A stretch of DNA of 64,000 nucleotides from Marinitoga hydrogenitolerans DSM 16785 (GTDB lineage: Bacteria > Thermotogota > Thermotogae > Petrotogales > Petrotogaceae), in assembly GCF_900129175.1 (NCBI RefSeq), contig NZ_FQUI01000001.1, positions 62,001 to 126,000 on the forward strand, written 5' to 3'. The notes beneath the pieces are model-generated. The model saw nothing but the letters and a program-made list of their open reading frames with translations. It did not search any database and had not been told where the DNA came from. This document shows, one piece after another, positions 8,981 through 17,436 of this stretch (position 1 is its first letter; each line of letters starts with the position of its first letter). The position numbers and the translations under genes are program-made.

Positions 8981-10320
8981 TGGTAAAAAAGAAACAAAAT
9001 TATTTTGTCTGTTCCGAATGTGGTTATGAAAGTACTAAATGGTTTGCAAAATGCCCTTCATGCAAGGAATGGAATACCGCGGTGGAATTCACCGCGGATG
9101 CTTTTGATGATAATATAAAATCTTCAACATCAGAAATATTATTTTTAACCGATAATATAAAAGAACCAATAAAAATTAATACAGGATTCAAAGAACTAAA
9201 TGAAATATTATACGGTGGACTAGTTGAAAATGCTGTTTATTTATTAGCTGGTGAACCTGGAATTGGAAAAAGTACTCTTTTAACACAACTATCTTCTAAT
9301 ATCGGAAAAGAAAAAAGTGTTGTCTATGTTTCTGGAGAAGAATCTGCAGAACAGGTATTTCAAAGGTTTAATAGACTTAATGCAAAAACAAATAATAAAA
9401 GAATAGGATTGTTATTTGAAAATTCCTTAGAAAAGATCATTTCCTTAATTGAAAAGCTCAAAGAAAAGCCCGAATTATTAATAATAGATTCCATTCAAAC
9501 TATAAAATCTGATAACTTTTCATCATATGCTGGTAGTGTTTTACAAGTAAAAGAAGTAACAAGATATCTCTCAGAATATTGCAAAAAAAAGGGAATAACT
9601 TTAATTATAGTCGGACATGTTACAAAAGGTGGAATAATTGCTGGACCAAAAATATTAGAACATATGGTTGATGTTGTACTTCAATTTGAATTAGAAAAAA
9701 CATCTGGATTACGCATGCTCAGAATATTAAAAAATAGATATGGACCAACTGATGAAATTTTAATGTTTGAAATGACTCAAATGGGCTTAAAACCTATTTC
9801 AGAATATACTCATTATTTTTTAAAGGATTATAAAAATACATCTGGTAATGTTTTAACCATCGTAAAAGAAGGAAGTAAGTTAATTCCTATTGAAATTCAA
9901 GCGTTGGTAAGCAAGCCTGTATATGGAAATCCTAGGAGAGTTACATCCGGTGCTCCACTTGATAGACTCCTTATGATAATCGCTGTTTTAAGTAAACGAC
10001 TAAGATTACCTATAGAATCTAAAGATATTTTTTTAAGTACATCTGGTGGCTTTAAAATCTCAGACACTTCAAGTGATTTGGCAATAGCTTATGCTTTGCT
10101 TTCATCCTTATTTGATATTTCAACATCTGATTCTATAATTGTATTAGGCGAAATTGGCTTAGATGGAAATGTAAGAAATATAAGAGATCTTAAAAAAAGA
10201 ATTGATTTTGCAAAAAAACTTGGAATGGGAAATATTGTAATACCTAATTCTAAAATGAAATTTGAAAACACCTTGATGATTAAAAATCTGACTGACTTAG
10301 TTAAGCAATTCTTTTCTTAA
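8980..10320 (+). CDS. radA: DNA repair protein RadA (Sms)
   Basis: The 446-residue protein has the complete RadA layout: an N-terminal four-cysteine zinc finger (CSECG..CPSCKEW), a RecA-like ATPase with Walker A GEPGIGKST (about 92), the diagnostic KNRYG motif (about 251), and a C-terminal Lon-like domain with the LDGNVRNI segment. RadA is a branch-migration helicase acting in recombination repair. The ATG overlaps the clpC stop by one base, so translation is probably coupled. The clpC-radA-disA order matches the conserved stress cluster of Firmicutes. Confidence 0.97.
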   Translation: MVKKKQNYFVCSECGYESTKWFAKCPSCKEWNTAVEFTADAFDDNIKSSTSEILFLTDNIKEPIKINTGFKELNEILYGGLVENAVYLLAGEPGIGKSTLLTQLSSNIGKEKSVVYVSGEESAEQVFQRFNRLNAKTNNKRIGLLFENSLEKIISLIEKLKEKPELLIIDSIQTIKSDNFSSYAGSVLQVKEVTRYLSEYCKKKGITLIIVGHVTKGGIIAGPKILEHMVDVVLQFELEKTSGLRMLRILKNRYGPTDEILMFEMTQMGLKPISEYTHYFLKDYKNTSGNVLTIVKEGSKLIPIEIQALVSKPVYGNPRRVTSGAPLDRLLMIIAVLSKRLRLPIESKDIFLSTSGGFKISDTSSDLAIAYALLSSLFDISTSDSIIVLGEIGLDGNVRNIRDLKKRIDFAKKLGMGNIVIPNSKMKFENTLMIKNLTDLVKQFFS

Positions 10321-10335
10321 AAGAGGTGAGCTAAT

Positions 10336-11427
10336 ATGAAAAACGACTTCTCTGAAATTTTTAGTTTTCTTGCCCCAGGTAAAAAACTAAGAAATGGTAT
10401 AGATTTAATAATTTCAGCAAATTTAGGAGCATTAATATTTTTAACGGATAATGCTGAAGAGCTTCTAACTAAAGGGTTAATTCAATTAGGTTTTGTTATA
10501 GATTGCGACTTTGAACCCGAAAGACTTTACGAATTGGCAAAAATGGATGGTGCAATTGTTTTAAATAAAGATGCTACAAAAATATTATACGCTAACGCTC
10601 AATTGAATCCTTCAAGTGACATTCCAAGTTTTCAAACAGGTATGAGACATAGAACTGCTGAAAGAATGGCTAAAGAAACAAATGAAGTTCTTATTGCTGT
10701 TTCAAAAAGAAGAAATCAGGTATCTATATATCAAGGTAATCACAGTAGAGTATTATATCCAGAGATCATTATTTTACCAAGACTAAACCAGGAAATTGCA
10801 GTTGCTCAAAGATATAAACAGAGTTTTTTTGAATTATTATCCGAGATTAATATCTCAGAAATGGAAAATAGAGTAATATTGTCTAATGTGGTAGAAGCAA
10901 TATCAAAAGGGTTTATGACATTAAAGGTTGCTGAAAAAGCCGAAAAATACTTATTAGAATTAGGAGAAGCTGCTGAAAGTTCAAGACTTGAAATTAATGA
11001 AATAAATAGAATAACCCCAAGATATTTAGGCGCTTTAATAATGGATTATTCAAAAAATTTATTAGAATATCAATATCCTCAAGACTCTTTAAACTTATTT
11101 TCCGGATTAAAAACTGAAGATTTTTTAAATATGAAAATAATTGCCCAAAAATTAGGTTATGACATAGAAACAGAAGACGATTTAGAAGAACTCTTTGTTT
11201 CACCAAGAGGTTTTAGATTATTATACTCAACAAAAATACCATCAATAATTGTGAGAAATGTTGTTGAAACATTTAAGAATTTAGATTCTCTAATGAAAGC
11301 TAATATTAACGAATTAATAAATGTACCCGGAATAGGGAAAAAACGTGCTGAAAGAATTAATCGAGCTATAAAAAGAAAAAGTGAGTTTTCAGAAAAACTT
11401 TCTTCTGAAATGGAGGAACTCGAATGA
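10336..11427 (+). CDS. disA: DNA integrity scanning protein DisA, diadenylate cyclase
   Basis: The 363-residue protein carries an N-terminal DAC domain with both catalytic signatures, DGA (in KMDGAIVL, about residue 71) and RHRTA (about 104-108), a central helical domain, and a C-terminal helix-hairpin-helix DNA-binding domain ([13 protein letters not shown]). It makes cyclic di-AMP from two ATP and slows when bound to branched DNA. Location beside radA fits the DisA-RadA partnership known in Bacillus. GAGGTG lies upstream of the ATG, and the end overlaps smpB by four bases. Confidence 0.97.
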   Translation: MKNDFSEIFSFLAPGKKLRNGIDLIISANLGALIFLTDNAEELLTKGLIQLGFVIDCDFEPERLYELAKMDGAIVLNKDATKILYANAQLNPSSDIPSFQTGMRHRTAERMAKETNEVLIAVSKRRNQVSIYQGNHSRVLYPEIIILPRLNQEIAVAQRYKQSFFELLSEINISEMENRVILSNVVEAISKGFMTLKVAEKAEKYLLELGEAAESSRLEINEINRITPRYLGALIMDYSKNLLEYQYPQDSLNLFSGLKTEDFLNMKIIAQKLGYDIETEDDLEELFVSPRGFRLLYSTKIPSIIVRNVVETFKNLDSLMKANINELINVPGIGKKRAERINRAIKRKSEFSEKLSSEMEELE

Positions 11428-11873
11428 AAATAATAACCAATAACAAACATGCTACTTACCAATATCATATAATTGAAAAATATGAGGCTGGTATAGAATT
11501 AAAAGGTTCTGAAGTAAAATCTTTACGAGAAGGTCGTGTTAACCTAAAAGATGCTTTCTGTAAAATTGAAAAAGGTGAAATTTATTTATATAATGCACAT
11601 ATTAGTCAATATAAAAATGCATCTTTATTCAACCATGATCCTGAAAGGCCTAGAAGATTATTAATGCATAAATATGAAATCTTAAAGTTAAACCAAAAAG
11701 TAAAAGAAAAAGGGCTTACTATTATTCCTTTAAAAATGTATTTTAATGAAAAAGGGTTAGTTAAAGTAGAAATCGCACTAGTAAAAGGTAAAAAATTATA
11801 TGATAAGAGAGAAGACATTGCTAAAAGAGATCTTGAAAGAAGAATTAGAAAAAGTTTCAAATATGATATGTGA
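11424..11873 (+). CDS. smpB: SsrA-binding protein SmpB
   Basis: The 149-residue protein matches the full SmpB length, with the conserved [13 protein letters not shown] segment, the NAHISQY motif, a LLLHK-like (LLMHK) segment and a basic C-terminal tail ending in [11 protein letters not shown]. SmpB delivers tmRNA to stalled ribosomes for trans-translation. The ATG overlaps the disA stop (ATGA) and has GGAGG seven bases upstream. No tmRNA gene was found next to it. Confidence 0.97.
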   Translation: MKIITNNKHATYQYHIIEKYEAGIELKGSEVKSLREGRVNLKDAFCKIEKGEIYLYNAHISQYKNASLFNHDPERPRRLLMHKYEILKLNQKVKEKGLTIIPLKMYFNEKGLVKVEIALVKGKKLYDKREDIAKRDLERRIRKSFKYDM

Positions 11874-11881
11874 GGTGTATT

Positions 11882-12811
11882 ATGAGCAAGGCTATTGAAA
11901 TGAAAAATGTTACTCGAAAATTCGGTGAAGTTATTGCTTTAAATAATGTAAATTTTGAAATTGATGAAAAAAAAATTGTGGGATTATTAGGACCAAATGG
12001 GGCTGGCAAATCCACATTAATGAAAATAATATCCACATTAATTTTACCATCTTCTGGTGAAGTAAAAGCTTTTGGAATTGATGTTATTAAAGAAAAAAAT
12101 ACGGTCAGAAATTTTATAAGTTTAGTTTCAGACTATACTGTTTTGGAAGATGAACTAACTCCATATGAAAATCTAATTTTATTTGGAAAAATAAGCAATG
12201 TAAAAGAAAATTTAAAATCAAAAGCTTTAAATCTTTTAGAAGATTTTGGACTTTCTCAATATAAAAATAGATTAACTAAAAATCTTTCTTCTGGAAATAA
12301 ACAAAAATTAAATATAGCTCGTTCTCTAATAAAAGATCCTAAACTTCTGTTATTAGATGAGCCAACAATAGCAATAGATGTAGAAACATCAAGATTTATC
12401 AGAGAATATATTTTAGACCAAAATTTAAAAAATGATAAAACCATTTTAATTTCTTCTCATTATATGTGGGAAGTAGAGCAAATTGCTTCGGAAATTGCTA
12501 TTTTAGTTGATGGAAAAATTGTTATTCAAGACAAAATGATAAATATTATACGCGATTTTGAAAATAAAATATCTATAATTGAGATAGAATTAGAAAGTTC
12601 TGATTATTTAACAAATCTTGAGTCACTTAAAAATGAAAAAAATATTTTTGGACTAAAAATTATTTCTCCAACAACTGCAATAATTGAAACACCTTTAAAA
12701 CAAAATCATTTTGATGAACTATTAAAAAATCATAATATAAAAGGTTCATATAGAAATATGAAAATATCTTTAGAAGATGTATATTCATATATAACTAAAG
12801 GGAGATATTAA
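11882..12811 (+). CDS. ABC transporter ATP-binding protein without an adjacent permease
   Basis: The 309-residue protein has Walker A GPNGAGKST, signature LSSGNKQKLN, Walker B LLLLDEPT and an H-loop in ISSHYMWEVEQ, plus a C-terminal extension of about 90 residues as in NatA/CcmA-like exporter ATPases. A GTG frame opening exists at 11870, but GAGGTG sits just before the ATG at 11882, so that start is preferred. It lies in the clpC-disA operon, and its stop shares a base with the next start. No permease gene is nearby, so the partner and substrate are unknown. Confidence 0.88.
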   Translation: MSKAIEMKNVTRKFGEVIALNNVNFEIDEKKIVGLLGPNGAGKSTLMKIISTLILPSSGEVKAFGIDVIKEKNTVRNFISLVSDYTVLEDELTPYENLILFGKISNVKENLKSKALNLLEDFGLSQYKNRLTKNLSSGNKQKLNIARSLIKDPKLLLLDEPTIAIDVETSRFIREYILDQNLKNDKTILISSHYMWEVEQIASEIAILVDGKIVIQDKMINIIRDFENKISIIEIELESSDYLTNLESLKNEKNIFGLKIISPTTAIIETPLKQNHFDELLKNHNIKGSYRNMKISLEDVYSYITKGRY

Positions 12812-13509
12812 TGGAAAGATTAGATAAATTTCTATCAAATGCAAAAATCGGTTCTCGAAAAGAAGTAAAAAAAATAATAAAAAATGGTTTAATAAAAGTA
12901 AACGGTACAATAATTAAAAAATTCGATTTCAAAATTTCTAATTCTGATATTATTGAATTCAACGGAAAACAAATTGAAGGACATAAATTAATCTATATTA
13001 TTTTAAACAAACCTAAAGGATACCTCTCTTCAACATATGATACCAAAGATAAATATGTTTTACAATTAATTAATCACACATATAAAGACGAACTTAGTAT
13101 TGCAGGAAGATTAGACAAAGATGCGCATGGATTATTATTTTTAACTAACGATGGAACTTTGATACATAAAATCATATCTCCAAATAAAAACATTTTTAAA
13201 ACTTATGAGGTTAAAGTTAATGGAAAAATTACTAAAGAAAAAATCGAGAAGTTAGAAAATGGCATCCAATTAAAAGATTTTAAAACAAAACCTGCTATTA
13301 TTGAAAAAGTTGAAAATAACATTATTACAATAAAAATTTCAGAAGGAAAATTTCACCAAATAAAAAGAATGATGGCATCTGTTGATCTTGAGGTGGTTGA
13401 TTTAAAAAGAATAGCAATTGGGAATCTATATCTTCCCGAATATTTAAAAATAGGTGAATGGCTGGAAATTAAAAAACCAGATATTTTCAACGATAGCTCC
13501 CCAAAATAA
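12811..13509 (+). CDS. RsuA/RluB-family rRNA pseudouridine synthase
   Basis: The 232-residue protein has an N-terminal S4 RNA-binding domain (about 1-60, RLDKFLSNAKIGSRKEVKK) and a pseudouridine synthase domain with the catalytic aspartate in GRLDKDAHGLLFLTND and the later KFHQIKRM motif. Family members modify 16S or 23S rRNA; which position is modified here cannot be assigned. It is the last gene of the clpC operon. Its 3' end overlaps the convergent prepilin peptidase gene by 66 bases, which is unusually long. Confidence 0.9.
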   Translation: MERLDKFLSNAKIGSRKEVKKIIKNGLIKVNGTIIKKFDFKISNSDIIEFNGKQIEGHKLIYIILNKPKGYLSSTYDTKDKYVLQLINHTYKDELSIAGRLDKDAHGLLFLTNDGTLIHKIISPNKNIFKTYEVKVNGKITKEKIEKLENGIQLKDFKTKPAIIEKVENNIITIKISEGKFHQIKRMMASVDLEVVDLKRIAIGNLYLPEYLKIGEWLEIKKPDIFNDSSPK

Positions 13510-13953
13510 ATAATAACCAAGAGGAGCCTTTTCTTTCCTTTCAAATATCAACGAAATTATTACAGAAAAAATAATTATATAAAAGATATTTATTCCATAA
13601 ACTAAAGATAATCCAAATAAAAGCTTTACATCTCCATAACCCAACTTATCTTTTTTCGCATACTGAATTAATAATAAAAATAACATAATTCCTATTGAAA
13701 TATTTAAAAAAGTTGTATTCAATATTCCAAGAATAATCAACGTATAATTTAAAATATCTGGAATATACAATGTATTATAATCAATAAACGCTATTATACT
13801 TAATAACACAATAATTATATTTAATCTTCCAAAAAAAAGAACAAAAAGAACTCCCGAAAAAATCGGGAGTATTATTTTTTTATTTTTTAACAAAGATTCC
13901 CTAATTAAATTTAAGTCTTCATTAATCCACAAGTACAGTTTTTTCATTTTCAT
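13444..13953 (-). CDS. Type IV prepilin peptidase, A24 family (short form)
   Basis: This is a compact membrane aspartic peptidase. The two catalytic motifs are visible: FIDYNTLYIPD, and GYGDVKLL with the GxGD signature, each in or next to a membrane helix. It lacks the N-terminal cytoplasmic methyltransferase domain of full PilD, so it probably only cleaves prepilin-like leaders. TTG (13968) and ATG (13953, 13947) starts are possible; the ATG at 13953 has GAGG nine bases upstream and gives 169 residues. The 5' end overlaps the TPR gene by 32 bases and the 3' end overlaps the rRNA modification gene by 66. A terminator-like hairpin lies inside the gene. Confidence 0.82.
   Translation of the reverse strand: MKMKKLYLWINEDLNLIRESLLKNKKIILPIFSGVLFVLFFGRLNIIIVLLSIIAFIDYNTLYIPDILNYTLIILGILNTTFLNISIGIMLFLLLIQYAKKDKLGYGDVKLLFGLSLVYGINIFYIIIFSVIISLIFERKEKAPLGYYLFWGAIVENIWFFNFQPFTYF
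13850..13870. terminator. Intragenic bidirectional terminator-like hairpin
   Basis: An 8-bp perfect stem ACTCCCGA/TCGGGAGT with a 5-nt A loop is followed by T-rich DNA on both strands (TTCTTTTTG then eight T on minus; ATTATTTTTTTATTTTTT on plus). It lies 52 bases past the TPR gene stop but inside the prepilin peptidase reading frame (about residues 28-35). On the plus strand it is the first clear terminator after the clpC operon. Confidence 0.65.
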
Positions 13954-14995
13954 CAAGAATATCCTCAAGAATATTTTTCATACCATAATAATACCATGGG
14001 AATTTTTCTTTAATTTCTCTAATTATCAATTTTGCTTCTTCTGTTTTTCCGGATTTCAAAAGCGGTACAACTAATAATATCTTAAAATGTTCATATTCAT
14101 TATTTCTATCTAAAAATTTATTGATAAATCTTTCAACCTTTTCATATTTCTCATTTTGAAACATTATTTTCGCCCAAATTTCAACATCACTTACATATTC
14201 TGGTTGAGATCGCGAAATTTCTGCTTTTAACTCATTTGCTTCTATACTTCTTTCAAGTTTTTTATAAACCTCCATTAATTCATACTTCGCTAAAATACTT
14301 TTTGGATATTTATTCAAAAATTTTTCTAATATTCTTGCTGCTTTTTTAAAGTTTCCACATTGTCTATATGCATCAGATATCATAAAATATGTTACTGTAT
14401 TTTCTGGCATTAATTCAACTTCCTTCATCCATATTTCAGCAGCTTTTTCATATTCACCAAGATTAAAATACGTTTCACCAAGTTCAGACAATGCTGCTAC
14501 ATTCCAAGGATCCTGTTTAACTGCTAATTCTAAGTATTTTTTTCCCTCTTCTAAATTCCCTTCTTCTATTAACACTGAACCTAATATCTCATATGCTGGT
14601 GTATAATTAGGATCTATTTCAATCATAAACTTTATTATACTTTTCAAATCATCAAATTCATGATGATCTGCATAATCCAAAATTATATCATACAATTCAT
14701 TTAAAGTAGCGTGATTAAAATCAGAAGGACTTAATTCAAATTCTTTCAAATAGGAAAGGAATTCGGAGAATATAAATGGTTTTGTAACAAAATTTGAAGA
14801 TATGCCTGGTATTTTTTCTGAAATTTTTTTAATCTTTTTTGATTCAGTCATTAATTTTTCCTTTGATTTTAAATCTGCCATCATCAAATCAATATCACCC
14901 TCATACATAACATCTGCCAAAATAACTGGAAAAACTGTATTAGTATTTATTTCAATCTTTTCTCCCATTAAATCAATAATAGCCACTGTTTCCAT
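13922..14995 (-). CDS. Tetratricopeptide-repeat protein
   Basis: The 357-residue protein has no signal peptide. Residues 1-90 form a domain with no recognised family; residues about 100-340 hold at least six TPR-type helix pairs (for example AALSELGETYFNLGEYEKAAEIW and TYFMISDAYRQCGNFKKAARILEKFL fragments). Such arrays act as protein-interaction scaffolds; a partner cannot be named. GGGAGGAGAT precedes the ATG. The gene overlaps the start of the prepilin peptidase, suggesting coupled translation. Confidence 0.82.
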   Translation of the reverse strand: METVAIIDLMGEKIEINTNTVFPVILADVMYEGDIDLMMADLKSKEKLMTESKKIKKISEKIPGISSNFVTKPFIFSEFLSYLKEFELSPSDFNHATLNELYDIILDYADHHEFDDLKSIIKFMIEIDPNYTPAYEILGSVLIEEGNLEEGKKYLELAVKQDPWNVAALSELGETYFNLGEYEKAAEIWMKEVELMPENTVTYFMISDAYRQCGNFKKAARILEKFLNKYPKSILAKYELMEVYKKLERSIEANELKAEISRSQPEYVSDVEIWAKIMFQNEKYEKVERFINKFLDRNNEYEHFKILLVVPLLKSGKTEEAKLIIREIKEKFPWYYYGMKNILEDILDENEKTVLVD

Positions 14996-15160
14996 GGGTA
15001 TCTCCTCCCTATATTTAATATAGCCGTAATTTTATTTTATCATTTTTAACATAAAATAATAAATGCTATTTTTTCTTATAATTTAGTATAATACCTAATA
15101 AGAATTAAATATTTAGAATTACTTTAATAAATTTAAATATATATTAAGGCAGGCTAAAAT

Positions 15161-15931
15161 ATGACTTTTTTTAAACGCTCAACATTTCTAATAATAATAA
15201 TAGTTATATATGCTTTTTTCATAGAACCTTTTTCCATTAAAAAAAATTATTTAAATATTAAAATACCCAATTTAAATTCAAAAATAAAAATTATACATAT
15301 TACAGATTTACACATTTATAAATATATTTTTTTTCATGATAAAATATTAAATAATATAAAACAAGAAAATCCCGATTTAATACTTTATACCGGAGATTCT
15401 ATTATAAAAAATACTGTTAAAAATGACTTAAATATGTTTTTTAAAGCACTAAATGAAATCTCCCCTGTTTACGCAGTTTACGGAAATTGGGATTATTATA
15501 ATTTAAATTTAATAAATGATGTGTATAATAAAAATAACATTCATTTGATTAATGATAATACAACAAGTATTTACTTTAATGATTTCTCGTTAAAACTCGT
15601 GGGGCTTCCAATATATAAAAAATTAAGTTATTCTGATACTACTCCTGCCAGTTATACAATTGTGTTAGAACATATACCTGATACTATTTTATACAACAAA
15701 GAAATATTTGATCAGGCAAATTTAATTCTGGCTGGTCATACACATGGTGGTCAAGTTTATATTCCTTTTATAACAAAATATTTTCTAAAACAATATGCAT
15801 TTTATTTAAGAGGCGAAATGGATTTTAGCAATAATAAAATAATGTATATAAATAGAGGATTAGGTTCATGGTTTAATCTTCGCCTTTTTTCTCCACCAGA
15901 AATTTTAATAATCAAATTATCTAATAATTAA
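15161..15931 (+). CDS. Membrane-anchored calcineurin-like metallophosphoesterase (YkuE/YaeI type)
   Basis: The 256-residue protein begins with one membrane helix (about 7-22) and then a phosphoesterase domain with the metal-binding motifs ITDLH (about 47), YTGDSI, YGNWDYY in place of the usual GNHD, and GHTHGGQ near 195. The YkuE/YaeI group acts on membrane-associated phosphate esters such as UDP-diacylglucosamine-like lipids; the exact substrate is open. The usual His of GNHD is replaced by Trp (GNWD), a change also seen in this subgroup. No strong ribosome site is visible. Confidence 0.83.
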   Translation: MTFFKRSTFLIIIIVIYAFFIEPFSIKKNYLNIKIPNLNSKIKIIHITDLHIYKYIFFHDKILNNIKQENPDLILYTGDSIIKNTVKNDLNMFFKALNEISPVYAVYGNWDYYNLNLINDVYNKNNIHLINDNTTSIYFNDFSLKLVGLPIYKKLSYSDTTPASYTIVLEHIPDTILYNKEIFDQANLILAGHTHGGQVYIPFITKYFLKQYAFYLRGEMDFSNNKIMYINRGLGSWFNLRLFSPPEILIIKLSNN

Positions 15932-15969
15932 ATTTTAATATAATTGTTTATTAAAATATAAATACTTCC

Positions 15970-15998
15970 TTGACTAAGAAAAAAGAATATGTTATAAT
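15970..15998 (+). promoter_or_regulatory. Promoter of rpmE
   Basis: TTGACT (15970-15975) and TATAAT (15993-15998) are spaced by 17 bases, five and six matches to the sigma-70 consensus, 39 bases before the rpmE start. Confidence 0.85.
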
Positions 15999-16010
15999 TT
16001 GTCAGACAAA
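15998..16010. promoter_or_regulatory. Perfect 13-bp palindrome at the rpmE transcription start (possible operator)
   Basis: TTTGTC-A-GACAAA begins on the last base of the -10 box and covers the expected start of transcription. The position suits a repressor site; the regulator is unknown. Confidence 0.4.
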
Positions 16011-16036
16011 AAAATTATAATATAGAGGTGAATAAC

Positions 16037-16252
16037 ATGAAAAAGGGAATACACCCAGAAATGAAACTCATCACAGTAAGATGCGCATGTGGTGCTGAAC
16101 ATCAATTATACAGCACAGAAGAGAACTTTCGTGTTGATGTTTGTTCAAAATGTCACCCATTCTATTTAGGAGAATCAAGTTCTCAAATTATTGATACAGA
16201 AGGTAGAGTTCAAAAGTTTAAAAATAAATATGCAAAATTTCTCAACTCATAA
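16037..16252 (+). CDS. rpmE: 50S ribosomal protein L31, zinc-binding form
   Basis: The 71-residue protein (start ATG 16037, with GAGGTG upstream; the in-frame GTG at 16028 is part of that ribosome site) matches L31, with RCACGAEH and [13 protein letters not shown] holding the four cysteines of the zinc-containing type. L31 sits at the central protuberance and bridges the subunits. It has its own promoter. Confidence 0.95.
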   Translation: MKKGIHPEMKLITVRCACGAEHQLYSTEENFRVDVCSKCHPFYLGESSSQIIDTEGRVQKFKNKYAKFLNS

Positions 16253-16254
16253 GT

Positions 16255-16270
16255 GGGAGGATAACCTCCC
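16255..16270 (+). terminator. Hairpin after rpmE (weak terminator or attenuator)
   Basis: GGGAGG-ATAA-CCTCCC begins two bases after the rpmE stop. The following sequence (ATATTGTTATAT) is AT-rich but lacks a clean T run, so read-through into the S1-domain gene is likely. Confidence 0.5.
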
Positions 16271-16309
16271 ATATTGTTATATATAAATTATTTTATGGAG
16301 GTAGTATTT

Positions 16310-16675
16310 GTGGCTAAAAGTATGGCATTTGGAGAAACTGTGAAAGTAACGGTAAAAGACATTAAAAAATTTGGAGCATTTGTTACACTAGAATCTGGTG
16401 AAGAAGGTTTTATTCACATTTCAAAGATTTCAAATGACTATGTAAAAAACATTTCTGACTTTTTAAAAGTTGGTCAAGAGCTCGAAGGAAAAATCATAGG
16501 AAAAACAAAAGATGGAAAGGTTGAACTCTCCTTGAAAACTGAAGATGTCAAAGAAGAAAAGAAAGATGATGAGTTCGAAAAAAAGCTCACTAGATTCTTA
16601 AGAGACAGCGACAGAAAATTATCAGAGTACTCAAAAAGACTCGATAAGAAAAGAGGTGGCAAGGGGAAGAGATAA
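16310..16675 (+). CDS. S1-domain RNA-binding protein (general stress protein 13 / YabR-like)
   Basis: The start is best placed at the GTG at 16310, eight bases after GGAGG; the frame opens earlier but without a ribosome site. The 121-residue product has one S1 OB-fold (about 5-72: GETVKVTVKDIKKFGAFVTL.. GFIHISKIS) and a lysine-rich, charged C-terminal tail. Single-S1 proteins of this kind bind ribosomes or mRNA. It is probably cotranscribed with rpmE. Confidence 0.87.
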   Translation: MAKSMAFGETVKVTVKDIKKFGAFVTLESGEEGFIHISKISNDYVKNISDFLKVGQELEGKIIGKTKDGKVELSLKTEDVKEEKKDDEFEKKLTRFLRDSDRKLSEYSKRLDKKRGGKGKR

Positions 16676-16700
16676 TAATCTTATAATCCGTGGGGGATAT

Positions 16701-16728
16701 AAGGCGGCTATGCCGCCTTATTTTTTTT
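16701..16728 (+). terminator. Intrinsic terminator after the S1-domain gene
   Basis: AAGGCGGC-TAT-GCCGCCTT followed by A and eight T is a strong terminator. Its 3' arm overlaps the stop codon of the convergent zinc-ribbon gene. Confidence 0.92.
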
Positions 16729-16951
16729 CACTCGATGTTGACGATGTTGATTTAGATTTCGATGATTTACTTGATCCTTTCGAATCATTTATATAAAAAC
16801 CGTTTCCCTTAAAACTAATTCCTATTCTTCCTATACCTTTTCTAGCTTTACCTCCACATTGCTCACAAAAAACATTTGGTTCTTCATTCATTCCATGCAT
16901 AACTGTAAATTCATTTCCACAATCTTCACAAATATATCTATATATAGGCAT
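16718..16951 (-). CDS. FmdB-family zinc-ribbon protein
   Basis: The 77-residue protein starts MPIYRYICEDCGNEF with a second CEQCG pair, which is the FmdB/CxxC_CxxC_SSSS family signature, and has a serine/lysine-rich C-terminal tail. The family is named as putative regulators but its role is unproven. GGAGGTGTAG precedes the ATG. It is a single-gene unit converging on the S1-domain gene. Confidence 0.9.
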   Translation of the reverse strand: MPIYRYICEDCGNEFTVMHGMNEEPNVFCEQCGGKARKGIGRIGISFKGNGFYINDSKGSSKSSKSKSTSSTSSEKK

Positions 16952-17117
16952 ATCTACACCTCCAATCTCTATATCATATATATTAATTCGAAAAAATTTT
17001 CACTACTTCTACACAATATCTGATAAATTTTAACAATATTATGTTTAAAATCTATTTCACACAATTTAATTTCCTAAAACAAAATACACTAAAAATTTTC
17101 TAAAAATCATTTTTTAC

Positions 17118-17146
17118 TTGAATTATCAAAAGTTTTAGTGTATAAT
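17118..17146 (+). promoter_or_regulatory. Promoter of secG-tyrS
   Basis: TTGAAT (17118-17123) and a perfect TATAAT (17141-17146) are 17 bases apart, 43 bases before the secG start. Confidence 0.8.
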
Positions 17147-17189
17147 ATTTTTTGAGACTAAGGAGAAAAATGTAAAGGAGGAAGATGAA

Positions 17190-17429
17190 GTGTCAATTTT
17201 AACAATATTAGCAGTTATTGTTCATATTATTTTATCTATTGCTTTAATTTATTTTGCATTACAAAGAATGCAAAAGAACGCTGAATTAGGCGGCGCTTTC
17301 GGATCAGGTGCTTCCCATACAATGTTTGGAAGAGAAAAAGGTCTTGACCCAGCTGCAAGAATGGCTTTATGGGCAGGTATTTTATTCATGATTTCATGTT
17401 TTGTTGTAGCAGCACTTCTTGCGAGGTGA
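17190..17429 (+). CDS. secG: Preprotein translocase subunit SecG
   Basis: The 79-residue protein has two membrane helices (about 2-22 and 52-77) joined by a glycine-rich loop with GGAFGSGASHTMFG, the SecG signature. It is the accessory subunit of SecYEG. The start is GTG at 17190, eight bases after GGAGG; the nearby ATG at 17185 is out of frame. tyrS follows seven bases downstream. Confidence 0.93.
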   Translation: MSILTILAVIVHIILSIALIYFALQRMQKNAELGGAFGSGASHTMFGREKGLDPAARMALWAGILFMISCFVVAALLAR

Positions 17430-17436
17430 TTGAATA

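Noticed and set aside
11870-11881. GTG start four codons upstream for the ABC ATPase
   Set aside because: This GTG overlaps the ribosome site for the ATG at 11882, which has correct spacing.
11424-13509. tmRNA (ssrA) next to smpB
   Set aside because: No tRNA-Ala-like ends or tag frame could be found near smpB on either strand.
13496-13527. GCTCC/GGAGC stem as terminator of the clpC operon
   Set aside because: The stem is only five pairs with a 22-base loop, and the T tract is interrupted. The hairpin at 13850 is stronger.
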